From assembly GCA_031550435.1 (NCBI GenBank), contig JAVBOO010000018.1, positions 82,007-146,006 on the forward strand: a stretch of DNA of 64,000 nt, in the 5' to 3' direction. The stretch's first letter is position 1. The number at the start of each line of letters is the position of its first letter. The notes under the pieces are model-generated. The model worked only from the letters and a program-made list of their open reading frames with translations. It was not told the DNA's origin and did not search any database. Source of the stretch: JAVBOO01 sp031550435 (lineage in GTDB: Bacteria; Bacillota; Clostridia; Lachnospirales; WRAX01). Below, piece by piece: positions 16,782 to 26,378 of this stretch. Position numbers and translations under genes: made by a program.

Positions 16782-17573
16782 ATGAGTGAAGTAATAGTAA
16801 TTACATCCGGTAAGGGCGGAGTCGGGAAAACGACTACTACCGCGAATATCGGTACCGGTCTGGCAATAAGAGACAAGCGCGTTGTTTTGATAGACGCGGA
16901 TATCGGCCTCAGAAATCTTGATGTTGTAATGGGTTTGGAGAACAGGATAGTTTACGACCTTGTTGATGTTATCGAAGGCAACTGCAGGTTAAAGCAGGCG
17001 CTTATTAAGGATAAACGTTACCAGAGTCTTTTTCTTCTTCCCGCGGCTCAGACGAGGGACAAAAACGCGGTGAGCCCCGAGCAGATGCAGAAATTGTGCG
17101 ACGCGCTCAGAGAAGAGTTTGACTTTATTATCATAGACTGCCCGGCAGGTATAGAACAGGGTTTTAAAAACGCGATTGCAGGCGCCGACAGGGCAATAAT
17201 CGTTACAACTCCCGAAGTATCCGCGGTCAGAGATGCCGACAGAATAATCGGCTTGTCGGAAGCGGAGGGAATAACCGATTTAAGGCTTGTCCTTAACAGG
17301 ATAAGACCCGATATGGTTAAGCGCGGAGATATGATGGCGCTTGAAGACGTTAAGGAAATTCTCGCCATAGAAGTACTCGGAATCGTGCCGGACGACGAGA
17401 GCATTGTCGTTTCGACCAATAGAGGCGAACCTGCGGTTTCCGACCCGAATTCAAGGGCGGGCGCGGCTTACAGAAATATAACCGGCCGCATTATGGGGGA
17501 AGAAATTCCTTTGATGGATTTAACCGAGAATAAAGGCTTTTTCTCGAAATTGGCAGGACTATTCAAAAAATAG
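16782..17573 (+). CDS. minD: Septum-site ATPase MinD
   Basis: A 263-aa ATPase that recruits MinC to the membrane. The deviant Walker A SGKGGVGKTT (9-18), the switch DADIGLRNLD and a C-terminal amphipathic helix (FFSKLAGLFKK) for membrane binding are all present. It lies 15 bases before minE. FlhG at 35103 is a paralogue without this tail. Confidence 0.96.
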   Translation: MSEVIVITSGKGGVGKTTTTANIGTGLAIRDKRVVLIDADIGLRNLDVVMGLENRIVYDLVDVIEGNCRLKQALIKDKRYQSLFLLPAAQTRDKNAVSPEQMQKLCDALREEFDFIIIDCPAGIEQGFKNAIAGADRAIIVTTPEVSAVRDADRIIGLSEAEGITDLRLVLNRIRPDMVKRGDMMALEDVKEILAIEVLGIVPDDESIVVSTNRGEPAVSDPNSRAGAAYRNITGRIMGEEIPLMDLTENKGFFSKLAGLFKK

Positions 17574-17588
17574 GGGGGAGCGAGTTTA

Positions 17589-17861
17589 ATGGACCTGTTC
17601 CGTTGGTTTAACAAGAAGACTGAATCAAAAGATCTTGCTAAGTCAAGGCTTAAGCTCATGCTTGTTCAAGACAGGCTTAACTGTTCAACTCAGCTTCTGG
17701 AGATGCTTAAGTCGGATATACTGAAGGTAATATCGAATTATATGGAGATCGACGAAGAAGGACTTGACATACAAATAACACAAAACAACGAGGACGGCGG
17801 AAACGGCTTGCCGATGCTATATGCAAATATTCCGATAAAGAGTATGAAAAAAGGCAAATAA
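17589..17861 (+). CDS. minE: Min topological factor MinE
   Basis: A 90-aa protein that stimulates MinD ATPase and drives Min oscillation. The N-terminal anti-MinCD helix (about 15-35, SRLKLMLVQDRLN) and the C-terminal dimerisation domain are present. A GGGGGAG site precedes the start. MinE implies an oscillating Min system rather than the DivIVA type. Confidence 0.94.
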   Translation: MDLFRWFNKKTESKDLAKSRLKLMLVQDRLNCSTQLLEMLKSDILKVISNYMEIDEEGLDIQITQNNEDGGNGLPMLYANIPIKSMKKGK

Positions 17862-17918
17862 CGTTGCGTAAAACGCGGCAGTTACGGGCAATTTGTTCAT
17901 GTTTACAGAGGTTCACGA

Positions 17919-19043
17919 ATGCATACAAAACGGATTTATAAAAATTTTGACAAAATGCTTGCGGCGCTGGTTATCCTGGTTGCCGTATTCGGCGTTGTAG
18001 TTGTCGGCAGCTCGACTGGGCTCGGGAAGGGTGTTGTTTCGACCGAGTTTAAAATGCAGATCGTGTGGCTGGTTACGGGCATAGGAATAATGGCGGCAGC
18101 GTCTTTTGTAAACTATGAGTTTATTTGTAAGTTTTTTATTCCTATATATATAACGAATACAGTTTTGCTTATCGGCGCGCTTATACAGGGGCGCTTAATG
18201 CACTATAAGGTTTACAGGACGCTTGGAATCGGAGCTGTCAGCATCGTCCCGTCCGAATTTTCGAAAATATTTATGATAATAGTGCTTGCGGTGCTGTTAG
18301 ATATGCTCAGAGACAAGATAAGCAAGTTTCCGTATTTCTGTATGATAATCGGTCTGACTCTTTTGCCGGCGGGATTGATACTGATCGAACCTTCTCTATC
18401 TGCAAGTATGGTTACCGTTTTTATCTGCATAGTAATGCTTTATGTGGCAAAGCTGAAATATAGGTACTTCATTATCGGGCTTCTCATACTCATACCGCTT
18501 GTAACCGTCGTCGTATATGATGTAAACTCAGATAACCCGCTGCTGCTGGATAAGCTTAAAGATTATCAACGAACCAGAATCGACACGTTTTTCAATCCGG
18601 AGCCGGATTCCGCGGAATACTACCAGTCACATCAGTCAATAAAGGCTATAGGCTCCGGTCAGCTGACAGGCAAAGGCCTATTTAAAAATGAGGTCAGTGT
18701 GCCTTGGGCCGAGACGGATTTTGTGTTTTCAACCGTTGGTTCGGAGTTCGGCTTTGTCGGTTCGACGGCTGTTTTGGCCGCGATGCTCTTAATCGTGATA
18801 AAATGCCTTTTAACCGCGTGGAGAAGCGATACGTTTATCGGGCGGTTGATTGCTTCCGGCTGCGCTTCGATGATTGCCTTTCAGACATTTGTGCATGTCG
18901 GGGTTACGACGGGGCTCTTGCCCGTAACCGGTATCACGTTTCCGTTCCTTTCTTCGGGCGGAAGCTCTGTTTGGGTAAGCTTCGCCTGTATCGGGCTTGT
19001 GATAAACGTCGGAATGACAAAAACAAAGAGTATGTTTGAGTAG
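17919..19043 (+). CDS. rodA: Peptidoglycan polymerase RodA
   Basis: A 374-aa SEDS-family glycosyltransferase with about ten membrane helices. The family signature near the C terminus is clear (TGITFPFLSSGGSSVW), as is the extracytoplasmic loop with LTGKGLF. It is assigned RodA rather than FtsW because it follows mre-PBP2-min genes. PBP2 upstream is its expected partner. Confidence 0.92.
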   Translation: MHTKRIYKNFDKMLAALVILVAVFGVVVVGSSTGLGKGVVSTEFKMQIVWLVTGIGIMAAASFVNYEFICKFFIPIYITNTVLLIGALIQGRLMHYKVYRTLGIGAVSIVPSEFSKIFMIIVLAVLLDMLRDKISKFPYFCMIIGLTLLPAGLILIEPSLSASMVTVFICIVMLYVAKLKYRYFIIGLLILIPLVTVVVYDVNSDNPLLLDKLKDYQRTRIDTFFNPEPDSAEYYQSHQSIKAIGSGQLTGKGLFKNEVSVPWAETDFVFSTVGSEFGFVGSTAVLAAMLLIVIKCLLTAWRSDTFIGRLIASGCASMIAFQTFVHVGVTTGLLPVTGITFPFLSSGGSSVWVSFACIGLVINVGMTKTKSMFE

Positions 19044-19124
19044 CCATATACAAAACGCATACATTTTCATGGCATGCATAAGCTTCGGATACAAATCATC
19101 TCTTACTGTGAATTGAGGTGTTTT

Positions 19125-19523
19125 ATGAATATCGCACTTGTTGCGCACGATAATAAAAAAATACTTATGGAAAACCTGTGTATCGCTTACCGTCACATAT
19201 TGAGCAAGCATACACTTTTTGCAACGGGGTCTACGGGCAAGATTGTCGAGGACGCGACTAACCTTCAGGTTAACAAATATCTTGCGGGGCATCTCGGCGG
19301 GGAACAGCAGCTTGGAGTACAAATTGCCCATAACGACATCGACCTTGTGATATTTCTTGTTGATCCGATTTCGAAAAAGTTTTATGAGCCAACGCTTGAC
19401 GGAGCGCTGCATTTGTGCGAAATACACAATATTCCTCTGGCCACGAATCTTGCGACGGCGGAAGCGCTGCTGCTCGGTCTCGACAGAGGAGATCTGAACT
19501 GGAGAGAGGTAGCGAAAGGTTAG
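19125..19523 (+). CDS. mgsA: Methylglyoxal synthase
   Basis: A 132-aa enzyme that converts dihydroxyacetone phosphate to methylglyoxal and phosphate. It begins MNIALVAHDNKK and carries the phosphate-binding FATGSTG and the catalytic-region QLGVQIAHNDIDLVIFLVDP. ATG 19125 with TTGAGGTG upstream is chosen over the in-frame ATG at 19074, which would add 17 atypical residues. It ends the shape/division block, as in other Clostridia. Confidence 0.94.
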   Translation: MNIALVAHDNKKILMENLCIAYRHILSKHTLFATGSTGKIVEDATNLQVNKYLAGHLGGEQQLGVQIAHNDIDLVIFLVDPISKKFYEPTLDGALHLCEIHNIPLATNLATAEALLLGLDRGDLNWREVAKG

Positions 19524-19587
19524 CCGGTAAAACAAAAGTGAAGAGTCAAAAGGATAAGTAGCGTAAGACAGAAATGAAAGGACAGAA

Positions 19588-20475
19588 ATGAAAGATTATA
19601 TACTGAGAACAACTGCTTTCAACAACTCGGCAAGGGCGTTTTTTGCCGTAACAACCGGGCTTGCCGAAGAAGCGAGAAAAACACACGGTTTAAGACCGAC
19701 TGCGGCAGCTGCGCTTTCAAGGGTATTGACCGCTTCGGCCATTCTTTCTTGTACACTTAAGAACGAAAACGACAAAATGACGATAGCGATAAAGGGCGAA
19801 GGCCCGCTCGGCTCGATTGTGGTCAGTTCGAACTCGTCAAGAAACGTTAAGGGTTATGTACACAATCCCTATTGTGAACTTCCTCTTAAAGAAAACGGGA
19901 AGCTTAACGTCAGAGAAGCCGTCGGATCAGGCACACTGAGCATAATACGCGATATGGGGCTGAAAGAGCCGTATGTCGGCAAAATAAACCTTGTTTCCGG
20001 CGAGATAGCGGACGATTTGACATATTATTTCGCTAAATCCGAGCAGATACCGACATCGGTTGCCCTCGGAGAGATAATCGACACGGATTGCAGTGTTAAA
20101 GCGGCGGGAGGCTTCGTAATTCAACTTTTGCCGGGGACAGATGCCTATGTCGGAGATATGATACACGAGAAGCTTACGACGCTGCCGGCACTGTCCGCAA
20201 TGTATGCGGACGGAGCTCGTCCCGAGGATATCGCGGAACTTGTTTTGGGTGATTTCGGTTATGAAATAACGGAAAAATACGAAACGAAGTATTTGTGCGA
20301 TTGCAGCAGGGAAAAAACAGAGCGCAGCCTTTTAAGCATAGGCGCGGAGGATTTGCGCAACATATATGCGGAAGACAAAAAAGCCGAACTGGTTTGCCAT
20401 TTTTGCAACAAGAAATACCGGTTTGACGAAGAGGATTTAAAAAGACTTTGCAAAGCGGCCGGAATAGAATTATAA
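19588..20475 (+). CDS. hslO: Redox-regulated chaperone Hsp33
   Basis: A 295-aa holdase activated by oxidation. The zinc-binding switch near the C terminus is complete: CDC, then 30 residues, then CHFC. The start ATG follows GAAAGGACAG. The length is typical. Confidence 0.95.
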   Translation: MKDYILRTTAFNNSARAFFAVTTGLAEEARKTHGLRPTAAAALSRVLTASAILSCTLKNENDKMTIAIKGEGPLGSIVVSSNSSRNVKGYVHNPYCELPLKENGKLNVREAVGSGTLSIIRDMGLKEPYVGKINLVSGEIADDLTYYFAKSEQIPTSVALGEIIDTDCSVKAAGGFVIQLLPGTDAYVGDMIHEKLTTLPALSAMYADGARPEDIAELVLGDFGYEITEKYETKYLCDCSREKTERSLLSIGAEDLRNIYAEDKKAELVCHFCNKKYRFDEEDLKRLCKAAGIEL

Positions 20476-20537
20476 CAAACACAAATCAATAAAACCATAA
20501 TACAGAGACGGCATCAAACACAAACGGGAGGATAACT

Positions 20538-20945
20538 ATGGTTGTAACAGAAGGCATTAGAATTAACGAGAACGGATTTTTAAGCTTTGGAGACTATACT
20601 TCAAAGACAAAGATAAAGGTTGATAATTTTGAGTACAAAGGCGATATTTATAAGATAAAAACATCGTTTGAGCTTACAAGACTCGAAAAGAACGGTACCC
20701 TGTTTGTCGAAACGGTTCCCGGCGTTACTTTTCATGATTTTACCGATACCCCCGACGCGGTTCGTTTTGATGCCGAGGCGGCAGGCGATGTCGCGTTCAC
20801 GTTTGAACTTGTGCCCGATACCGAGTACAGGATAATGGTAGAAAACGTTACAATCGGAAACGTAAGTTCAACTTCTATGGGCAAGCTGTCGTTCAGCGCT
20901 GTTCTCGACGGCAAGGGTTCCCGCATAGAAATAGTCAAGGAATAG
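20538..20945 (+). CDS. Conserved protein of unknown function
   Basis: A 135-aa soluble, acidic, beta-rich protein (begins MVVTEGIRINENGFLSFGDY) with a GGGAGG site. I recall similar small proteins in many Clostridia, sometimes annotated 'endosialidase', but nothing in the sequence supports that activity. It has no signal peptide, membrane segment or recognisable motif. It lies between hslO and glpK, with a strong terminator downstream. Confidence 0.7.
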   Translation: MVVTEGIRINENGFLSFGDYTSKTKIKVDNFEYKGDIYKIKTSFELTRLEKNGTLFVETVPGVTFHDFTDTPDAVRFDAEAAGDVAFTFELVPDTEYRIMVENVTIGNVSSTSMGKLSFSAVLDGKGSRIEIVKE

Positions 20946-21033
20946 CGAGCTTAATCGGCGTTTCGGGAAGGGCTTTTGCGGACGAACCGGTTGCGCGAAA
21001 TAATCGTTGTGCAGGAATGCAAATATTGTTTGG

Positions 21034-21067
21034 GGGATGTCAAAACGCAGTTTTGATATCCCTTTTT
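21034..21067 (+). terminator. Intrinsic terminator
   Basis: GGGATGTCAAAAC (21034-21046) pairs with GTTTTGATATCCC (21050-21062) around a three-base loop, followed by TTTTT. It ends the hslO/unknown-gene transcript. Confidence 0.85.
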
Positions 21068-21135
21068 GATAAACTCGGACTAAAGGTATGGTGATTCATA
21101 GTCGTTGAATCCTTGTTTTCTGAAAGGAGCAAATT

Positions 21136-22620
21136 GTGAAAAAATATATTATTGCGCTTGACCAAGGCACTACAGGCTCGCGGGCGTTAATATTCGACAA
21201 CGAACAAAACATTATTGCCTCGGCGTATAAACCGTTGACTCAGTATTATCCCAAAGAGGGCTATGTCGAGCACGACGCATCGGAAATTTTTTTGTCGCAG
21301 TCGGAAGTTATGGCCGAGGCTATAGCGAAAAGCGGTCTTAGCCCTTGTGACATAACTTCTGCAGGGATAACAAACCAGCGCGAAACGACAATATTGTGGA
21401 ACAAAAAAACGGGTGAGCCCGTCTCGAATGCTATCGTTTGGCAATGCAGGAGAACGGCCGGCATTTGCGAGCAGATGAAAAAATCCGGTCTGGGCGACTA
21501 TGTCAAGAATACGACCGGCCTTGTAATCGATGCGTATTTTAGCGCCACAAAAATTAAATGGTTGCTGGATAGCATTTCCGGGCTAAAGGAAACGGCAGAA
21601 TCCGGCGATATATTATTCGGTACTGTGGATTCATGGCTGATATGGAAGCTGACAAAAGGCAAGGTTCATGCGACGGATTACACGAATGCTTCGCGGACGA
21701 TGATTTTCGACATAAACAAGCTTTGCTGGGACAAAAGACTGCTAAAAGAGCTTGGCATACCGGAGTGTATTTTGCCGGAAGTTAGGGATTCAAGCGGTTT
21801 TTTCGGGAATATTGACACGGCCGGAGCAAGCATACCGATATGCGCCGCAGCGGGAGACCAGCAGGCGGCTTTGTTCGGTCAATGCTGCTTTGAAAAGTGC
21901 GAATCGAAAAACACCTACGGAACAGGCTGTTTTCTGCTTATGAACACGGGTAAGGAGCACTATACTTCTTCGAACGGGCTGATAACGACCATAGCGGCAA
22001 GTATGAACGGCGAGATTAATTATGCTCTCGAAGGCAGCGTATTTGTCGGCGGAGCTGTTGTACAGTGGCTCAGAGATGAGTTGAGGCTTTTCGGCGAATC
22101 GGCTGACTCGGACTATTTTGCGAACAAGGTAGAGGATAATGGCGGCGTATATGTTGTTCCGTCGTTCACCGGCCTGGGAGCGCCCCATTGGGATATGTAT
22201 GCCAGGGGAGCGATGTTCGGGCTGACGAGGGGCACAAAACGCGAGCATATTATACGCGCGTCGCTGGAATCGGTCGCGTTTCAGTCCAAGGACGTTATAG
22301 ACGCGATGGAAAGCGACACGGGTTTAAGACTGAAAAAACTCAGTGTTGACGGAGGTGCCTCTGCAAACGAGTTTCTTATGCGTTTCCAAGCCGACATACT
22401 CGGCAAAGAGGTTGAAAGACCGAAAATTATCGAATCGACCGCTTTGGGCGCTGCGATGCTTGCCGGGCTTTCGTCCGGGGTATGGAAAAGCAAAGAAGAG
22501 CTCAGGCAAATCAAGAAAATCGATAAAACATACAGCCCGGCCATGGACGGCGCAGAAAGAGACAAACTTTTGAGAGGCTGGTCAAAGGCTGTCGAAAGGG
22601 CAAAGGGTTGGGCGGAATGA
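21136..22620 (+). CDS. glpK: Glycerol kinase
   Basis: A 494-aa FGGY-family kinase that phosphorylates glycerol to glycerol-3-phosphate. It has the phosphate-binding DQGTTGSRA near the N terminus, NQRETT, the FGGY signature regions (GTGCFLLMNTG) and VDGGASANEFLM. The start is GTG 21136 behind AAAGGAG. No facilitator or dehydrogenase is adjacent, so it stands alone. Confidence 0.96.
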   Translation: MKKYIIALDQGTTGSRALIFDNEQNIIASAYKPLTQYYPKEGYVEHDASEIFLSQSEVMAEAIAKSGLSPCDITSAGITNQRETTILWNKKTGEPVSNAIVWQCRRTAGICEQMKKSGLGDYVKNTTGLVIDAYFSATKIKWLLDSISGLKETAESGDILFGTVDSWLIWKLTKGKVHATDYTNASRTMIFDINKLCWDKRLLKELGIPECILPEVRDSSGFFGNIDTAGASIPICAAAGDQQAALFGQCCFEKCESKNTYGTGCFLLMNTGKEHYTSSNGLITTIAASMNGEINYALEGSVFVGGAVVQWLRDELRLFGESADSDYFANKVEDNGGVYVVPSFTGLGAPHWDMYARGAMFGLTRGTKREHIIRASLESVAFQSKDVIDAMESDTGLRLKKLSVDGGASANEFLMRFQADILGKEVERPKIIESTALGAAMLAGLSSGVWKSKEELRQIKKIDKTYSPAMDGAERDKLLRGWSKAVERAKGWAE

Positions 22621-22906
22621 TTTGCGCAAAGCAATGCCGTGGGTCGCAGAGAGTGGGGCCACAGCGAAGATATTCAATATACGAGTTGGAAAAGGGAGTT
22701 TTTCGACAAAAACTCTTAAAATCTTGGTATATTCACAATGTTTCAACATATAACTATTGCGTTTTCCCCTACCATACAGTATTATTGTTAGGGTAATCGC
22801 GGGATGCTTGTAACCGAGATATTCGGGGGGGCAAAATACGTTTGATGTGACTTAGATCGGTTAAGTGCCGGGCTTGGATACATAATATATAGCGTAGGGG
22901 TGCACA
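22621..22906. other. Intergenic leader of the flagellar operon
   Basis: There is no gene here. A hairpin GAGTTTTT-CGAC-AAAAACTC (22696-22715) probably ends the glpK transcript. The rest should carry the flagellar promoter, but I see no convincing sigma-28 (TAAA...GCCGATAA) or strong sigma-A box. An AT-rich CATAATATAT at about 22882 is the best -10 candidate. Confidence 0.4.
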
Positions 22907-23098
22907 ATGATTACTATTACGAAATTAAACGATAAAGAAATTATCATCAACAGTGAGCTGATAGAGCTTATCGAAGCAAATCCGGATACGACTATCACCA
23001 TGTCTACGGGAAGGATTATCATCGCAAAAGAATCGGTTGACGAAGTTATCGAAAGGGCTGTCGCATATAAACGCAAGATTTTCGGAAAATTAATATAA
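22907..23098 (+). CDS. flbD: Flagellar protein FlbD
   Basis: A 63-aa FlbD-family protein (begins MITITKLNDKEIIINSELIE), normally found between flgE and motA in Firmicutes. Its role is unclear. Here it is the first gene of the operon, with no hook or rod genes upstream. Confidence 0.9.
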   Translation: MITITKLNDKEIIINSELIELIEANPDTTITMSTGRIIIAKESVDEVIERAVAYKRKIFGKLI

Positions 23099-23159
23099 CA
23101 GATGTCGGCATCTTTGAGACTTTAACTCGGGTATATATTTTCCCTGCAGGAGGATTTTT

Positions 23160-23969
23160 GTGGATATATCAACAGTTCTCGGCTTTGTAGCCGGAATCAT
23201 ATTCATATTGCTGTCGATGCTGATAGGCACATCTTTTGACATCGGCATGGTTGCGAAAGCGTTTATTGACTATCCTTCGGTCATGATTACTATCGGCGGA
23301 ACTATTGCGGCTGTTCTGATAGGCAATCCGCTTCCCAGAATTATTACCGCGCTTAAATCCGTCGGAAAATTATTTTTCCCTATCAAAGCGGATCCTCTCG
23401 AGGGCATTTCGAAGGTTATCGAGCTTGCGAATTTGGCGAGAAAAGAAAGTCTTTTGGCACTTGAGGACGCAACCGTTAATCTTGAAGATAAATTTCTCAG
23501 AAAAGGAATTATGCTTATAGTTGACGGAACGGATCCCGACCTTGTCAGAAACATACTGGAGACGGAAATGGCTTTTATAGAATCCAGGCACGGCAACGTC
23601 AGAGGATTTTGGGAATATGTGGCCGCTCAGGCTCCCGCCTGGGGCATGATAGGAACGCTTATCGGTCTTGCGCTCATGCTGCAAAACCTTTCGGACGTTT
23701 CGAATCTCGGCCCCCAAATGGCTGTTGCGCTTATAACAACATTTTACGGCTCGGTTATCGCGAACTTTATCGCAAACCCTGTCGCTAACAAGCTAAAGAT
23801 TTACAGCGATGCCGAAATGCTTCACAAAGAAGTGTTGATCGAGGGCATACTTTCCATACAAGCCGGCGAAAATCCGCGAATAATCGAAGAAAAATTGAAA
23901 GCCTTTCTTTCGCCTTCTCTTAGAAAGGATGACGAGCCCGAGGCTGAGAAAGAGACCGGTGAAGCATAA
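23160..23969 (+). CDS. motA: Flagellar motor stator MotA
   Basis: A 269-aa stator subunit with four membrane helices and a large cytoplasmic loop (about 60-145). The Pro-containing segment AAQAPAWGMIGTLIGL before helix 3 is conserved. The start is GTG 23160 behind GGAGG. Its stop TAA overlaps the motB ATG by one base. Confidence 0.95.
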   Translation: MDISTVLGFVAGIIFILLSMLIGTSFDIGMVAKAFIDYPSVMITIGGTIAAVLIGNPLPRIITALKSVGKLFFPIKADPLEGISKVIELANLARKESLLALEDATVNLEDKFLRKGIMLIVDGTDPDLVRNILETEMAFIESRHGNVRGFWEYVAAQAPAWGMIGTLIGLALMLQNLSDVSNLGPQMAVALITTFYGSVIANFIANPVANKLKIYSDAEMLHKEVLIEGILSIQAGENPRIIEEKLKAFLSPSLRKDDEPEAEKETGEA

Positions 23970-24754
23970 TGGCAAAACGCAAACCTGAAGAGCCGAAAGG
24001 CGGTTTGCCGGACTGGCTCGGCACCTACGGCGATTTGGTTACATTGGTTTTGTGTTTTTTCGTCCTGCTGTATGCGTCGTCTTCTATCGATGCCGAGAAG
24101 TTCAGGCAGATTGCCGCTTCATTTTCAGGCAAAGACACGCTGGTATCCGGAGGCGGCGGCGAGGGTCTGTCCGAGCTCATGGGCATGGGTATTTCCGAGC
24201 TTCCCGATGTTGACACTAGTATAAATAACTCCAGGGACAGGACAGACGCGAGAACAGACAAAGAACAGCAGGCTTACGAAGAGGTGCAAAAGATGGCCTC
24301 GGAATTTAAGACATATTTTGCCGATACGGATTTTGCGCATAGCATAACGATAGAAGTCGCGGAGCAATATATAAGTTTGAGGTTGCCCGAGAGCATACTG
24401 TTTGACACGGGAAGCGCCGAAATAAAGCAGAATGCTCTAAGTATACTCGGAACCGTCGGCGGAGCGCTCAATCAGTTTTCGGACAGTGATATTCTTATTG
24501 AAGGGCATACCGACACCAGCCCGATCTCAACGGCAAAATATAAGAATAACTGGTATCTTGCAAGCGCGAGGGCAAACGAAGTCGCAATGTTTTTTATAGA
24601 CACGGTTAAGCTAGACCCCTCAAGGATTCAGGCCATAAGCTGCGGCGAATACAGGCCGATTGACACGAACACAACGGCTGAGGGCAGAGCAAAAAACAGA
24701 CGTGTCGAAATCAAGATAATGAGCAGCATCCTAACGAACAGCAACGGATCGTAG
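23969..24754 (+). CDS. motB: Flagellar motor stator MotB
   Basis: A 261-aa stator subunit. The single membrane helix follows the ion-carrying Asp22 (TYGDLVTLVLCFFVLL). The C-terminal OmpA-like peptidoglycan-binding domain (about 130-255) has IEGHTDTSPI and NRRVEI. Together with MotA it forms the ion channel that drives rotation. Confidence 0.95.
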   Translation: MAKRKPEEPKGGLPDWLGTYGDLVTLVLCFFVLLYASSSIDAEKFRQIAASFSGKDTLVSGGGGEGLSELMGMGISELPDVDTSINNSRDRTDARTDKEQQAYEEVQKMASEFKTYFADTDFAHSITIEVAEQYISLRLPESILFDTGSAEIKQNALSILGTVGGALNQFSDSDILIEGHTDTSPISTAKYKNNWYLASARANEVAMFFIDTVKLDPSRIQAISCGEYRPIDTNTTAEGRAKNRRVEIKIMSSILTNSNGS

Positions 24755-24815
24755 TATTAGCCGTTTTACAATACACCGTTATACAACATTTTCAGACAGT
24801 TCCGGGAGTGAGTTT

Positions 24816-25325
24816 ATGGAAAAAAGCAAGCCTATGATGATAATAATAATCGTTCTACTGGTTGTGCTTGTCGGAATTATTGTGGGAGCTTCATTTTATA
24901 TTGTCAGCAATTTAAATAAGGGCAGTGTCAATACGGAGCAAACCGCTCCTCCGACAGACGCTTCTTTGGGGGAACCCAAGAATCTGACTCCGGACAAAAT
25001 TGACACGGTTAACCTTTCGCAGCCGATCAACACGAATCTTCTTCCCGAGAAGGAAGGAGAGAGCAGGGCGGTAAGAATTTCCCTGAGCATAGGCATTGAC
25101 AACACCGACAGCAAAAACTCGAAAAAATTTATAGAGCTTTTGCAAAGCAGAGAAGCGGTCATCAGAGACACGGCTTTGAGCGTTTTGAGAAACAAAACCG
25201 CTTCCGAACTGAACGCGGGAGATTCAAAAGATATTTTGGCGGACGAAATACTTGTCGAGCTGCAAGAGGTATTCCAGTCCGAGCTGATTGTAAAGGTTTA
25301 TATAAGCGATATTTATATTCCTTAA
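24816..25325 (+). CDS. fliL: Flagellar basal-body protein FliL
   Basis: A 169-aa protein with one N-terminal membrane segment (about 8-30), a Thr/Pro-rich linker and a C-terminal FliL domain (RDTALSVLRNKTASEL, LVVKVYISDIYIP-like end). It associates with the stator. It fits in size and position between motB and fliM. Confidence 0.88.
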   Translation: MEKSKPMMIIIIVLLVVLVGIIVGASFYIVSNLNKGSVNTEQTAPPTDASLGEPKNLTPDKIDTVNLSQPINTNLLPEKEGESRAVRISLSIGIDNTDSKNSKKFIELLQSREAVIRDTALSVLRNKTASELNAGDSKDILADEILVELQEVFQSELIVKVYISDIYIP

Positions 25326-25403
25326 AAACGGCGGTTCGGAGCAAATTCGGCGTGGCTGACTGTTGCCGCAATAAGCATTTTCGTTATAGAAACCGGTGAT
25401 TTT

Positions 25404-26375
25404 ATGAGTGATAAGTTATCCCAAAAAGAGATAGACGCGTTGCTGAGCAGCATATCGAGCGGAGAAGCAAAGACAATCGAGGAGCAAAAATCCGAAGTAA
25501 AGCCGTATAACTTTGCGCGGCCTTCGAAGATAAACAAAGAGCAGCTCAGAGCGTTTGAGATTGTTTTTGACAACTTTTCAAGAGTTGCGTCCTCATTTTT
25601 GACGGGCTACCTCAGGACAAACGTGTCTATTGAGGTTTCTGTTGCCGAGCCTGTTATTTACAGCGAATTCAGCAGCATATTGATAAATCCGGTAATTCTT
25701 GTTATTATGGAGCTTGCTCCGCTGAAAGGCTCGATTATTATGGAAATGTCGGCGAACCTGGGTTACGCCATAATCGAGAGGATACTCGGCGGAACGGGGA
25801 ACGGCTTGAAGAAGATCAGGGAGTTCTCCGACCTGGAAAAAGTGCTGCTCGAAAAGGTTATTGCCCAGGCTTTGACGTTTTTGCCGGAGGCATGGTCAAA
25901 TGTTGCGGACATCACTCCGAGGATAGAAAAGCTCGAGACAAACTCACAGTTTGCTCAGATTATATCGCCGAACGAGATCAACGCCCTTATAACGCTTAAT
26001 ATGAAAATCGGCCCTATTGAAGGTTTTATGAACTTCTGTATACCGCACTTGGTTATAGAGCCGGTCATGGACAGACTGAATACGAGGGCATGGTATGCAG
26101 CGAAGAAAGCTTTGGAAGATGAAGTTAACCCGAAAGTGATGGAGGACAAGCTTCAAAAGGCAAACGTTTCAGTTCGCGCGATAATCGGAAAATCGACAGT
26201 AACCGTTTCCGACTTTGTAAACCTTCAGGTCGGGGATATTTTAACTCTTGATACATTCACAACTTCAGACTTAGACGTTATAGTCGGCGGCAAAAGCAGG
26301 TTTAGGGCTAAGCCCGGTATAAGCCGCGGGAAAAATGCCGTACAGATTACATCTTTGATAGAGAGCGAGGGATAA
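25404..26375 (+). CDS. fliM: Flagellar switch protein FliM
   Basis: A 323-aa C-ring protein. The N-terminal CheY-P-binding peptide (KLSQKEIDALL), a CheC-like middle domain (about 40-225, GGTGN motif) and a C-terminal FliN-like domain are present. The stop lies three bases before the start of fliY. Confidence 0.95.
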   Translation: MSDKLSQKEIDALLSSISSGEAKTIEEQKSEVKPYNFARPSKINKEQLRAFEIVFDNFSRVASSFLTGYLRTNVSIEVSVAEPVIYSEFSSILINPVILVIMELAPLKGSIIMEMSANLGYAIIERILGGTGNGLKKIREFSDLEKVLLEKVIAQALTFLPEAWSNVADITPRIEKLETNSQFAQIISPNEINALITLNMKIGPIEGFMNFCIPHLVIEPVMDRLNTRAWYAAKKALEDEVNPKVMEDKLQKANVSVRAIIGKSTVTVSDFVNLQVGDILTLDTFTTSDLDVIVGGKSRFRAKPGISRGKNAVQITSLIESEG

Positions 26376-26378
26376 AAC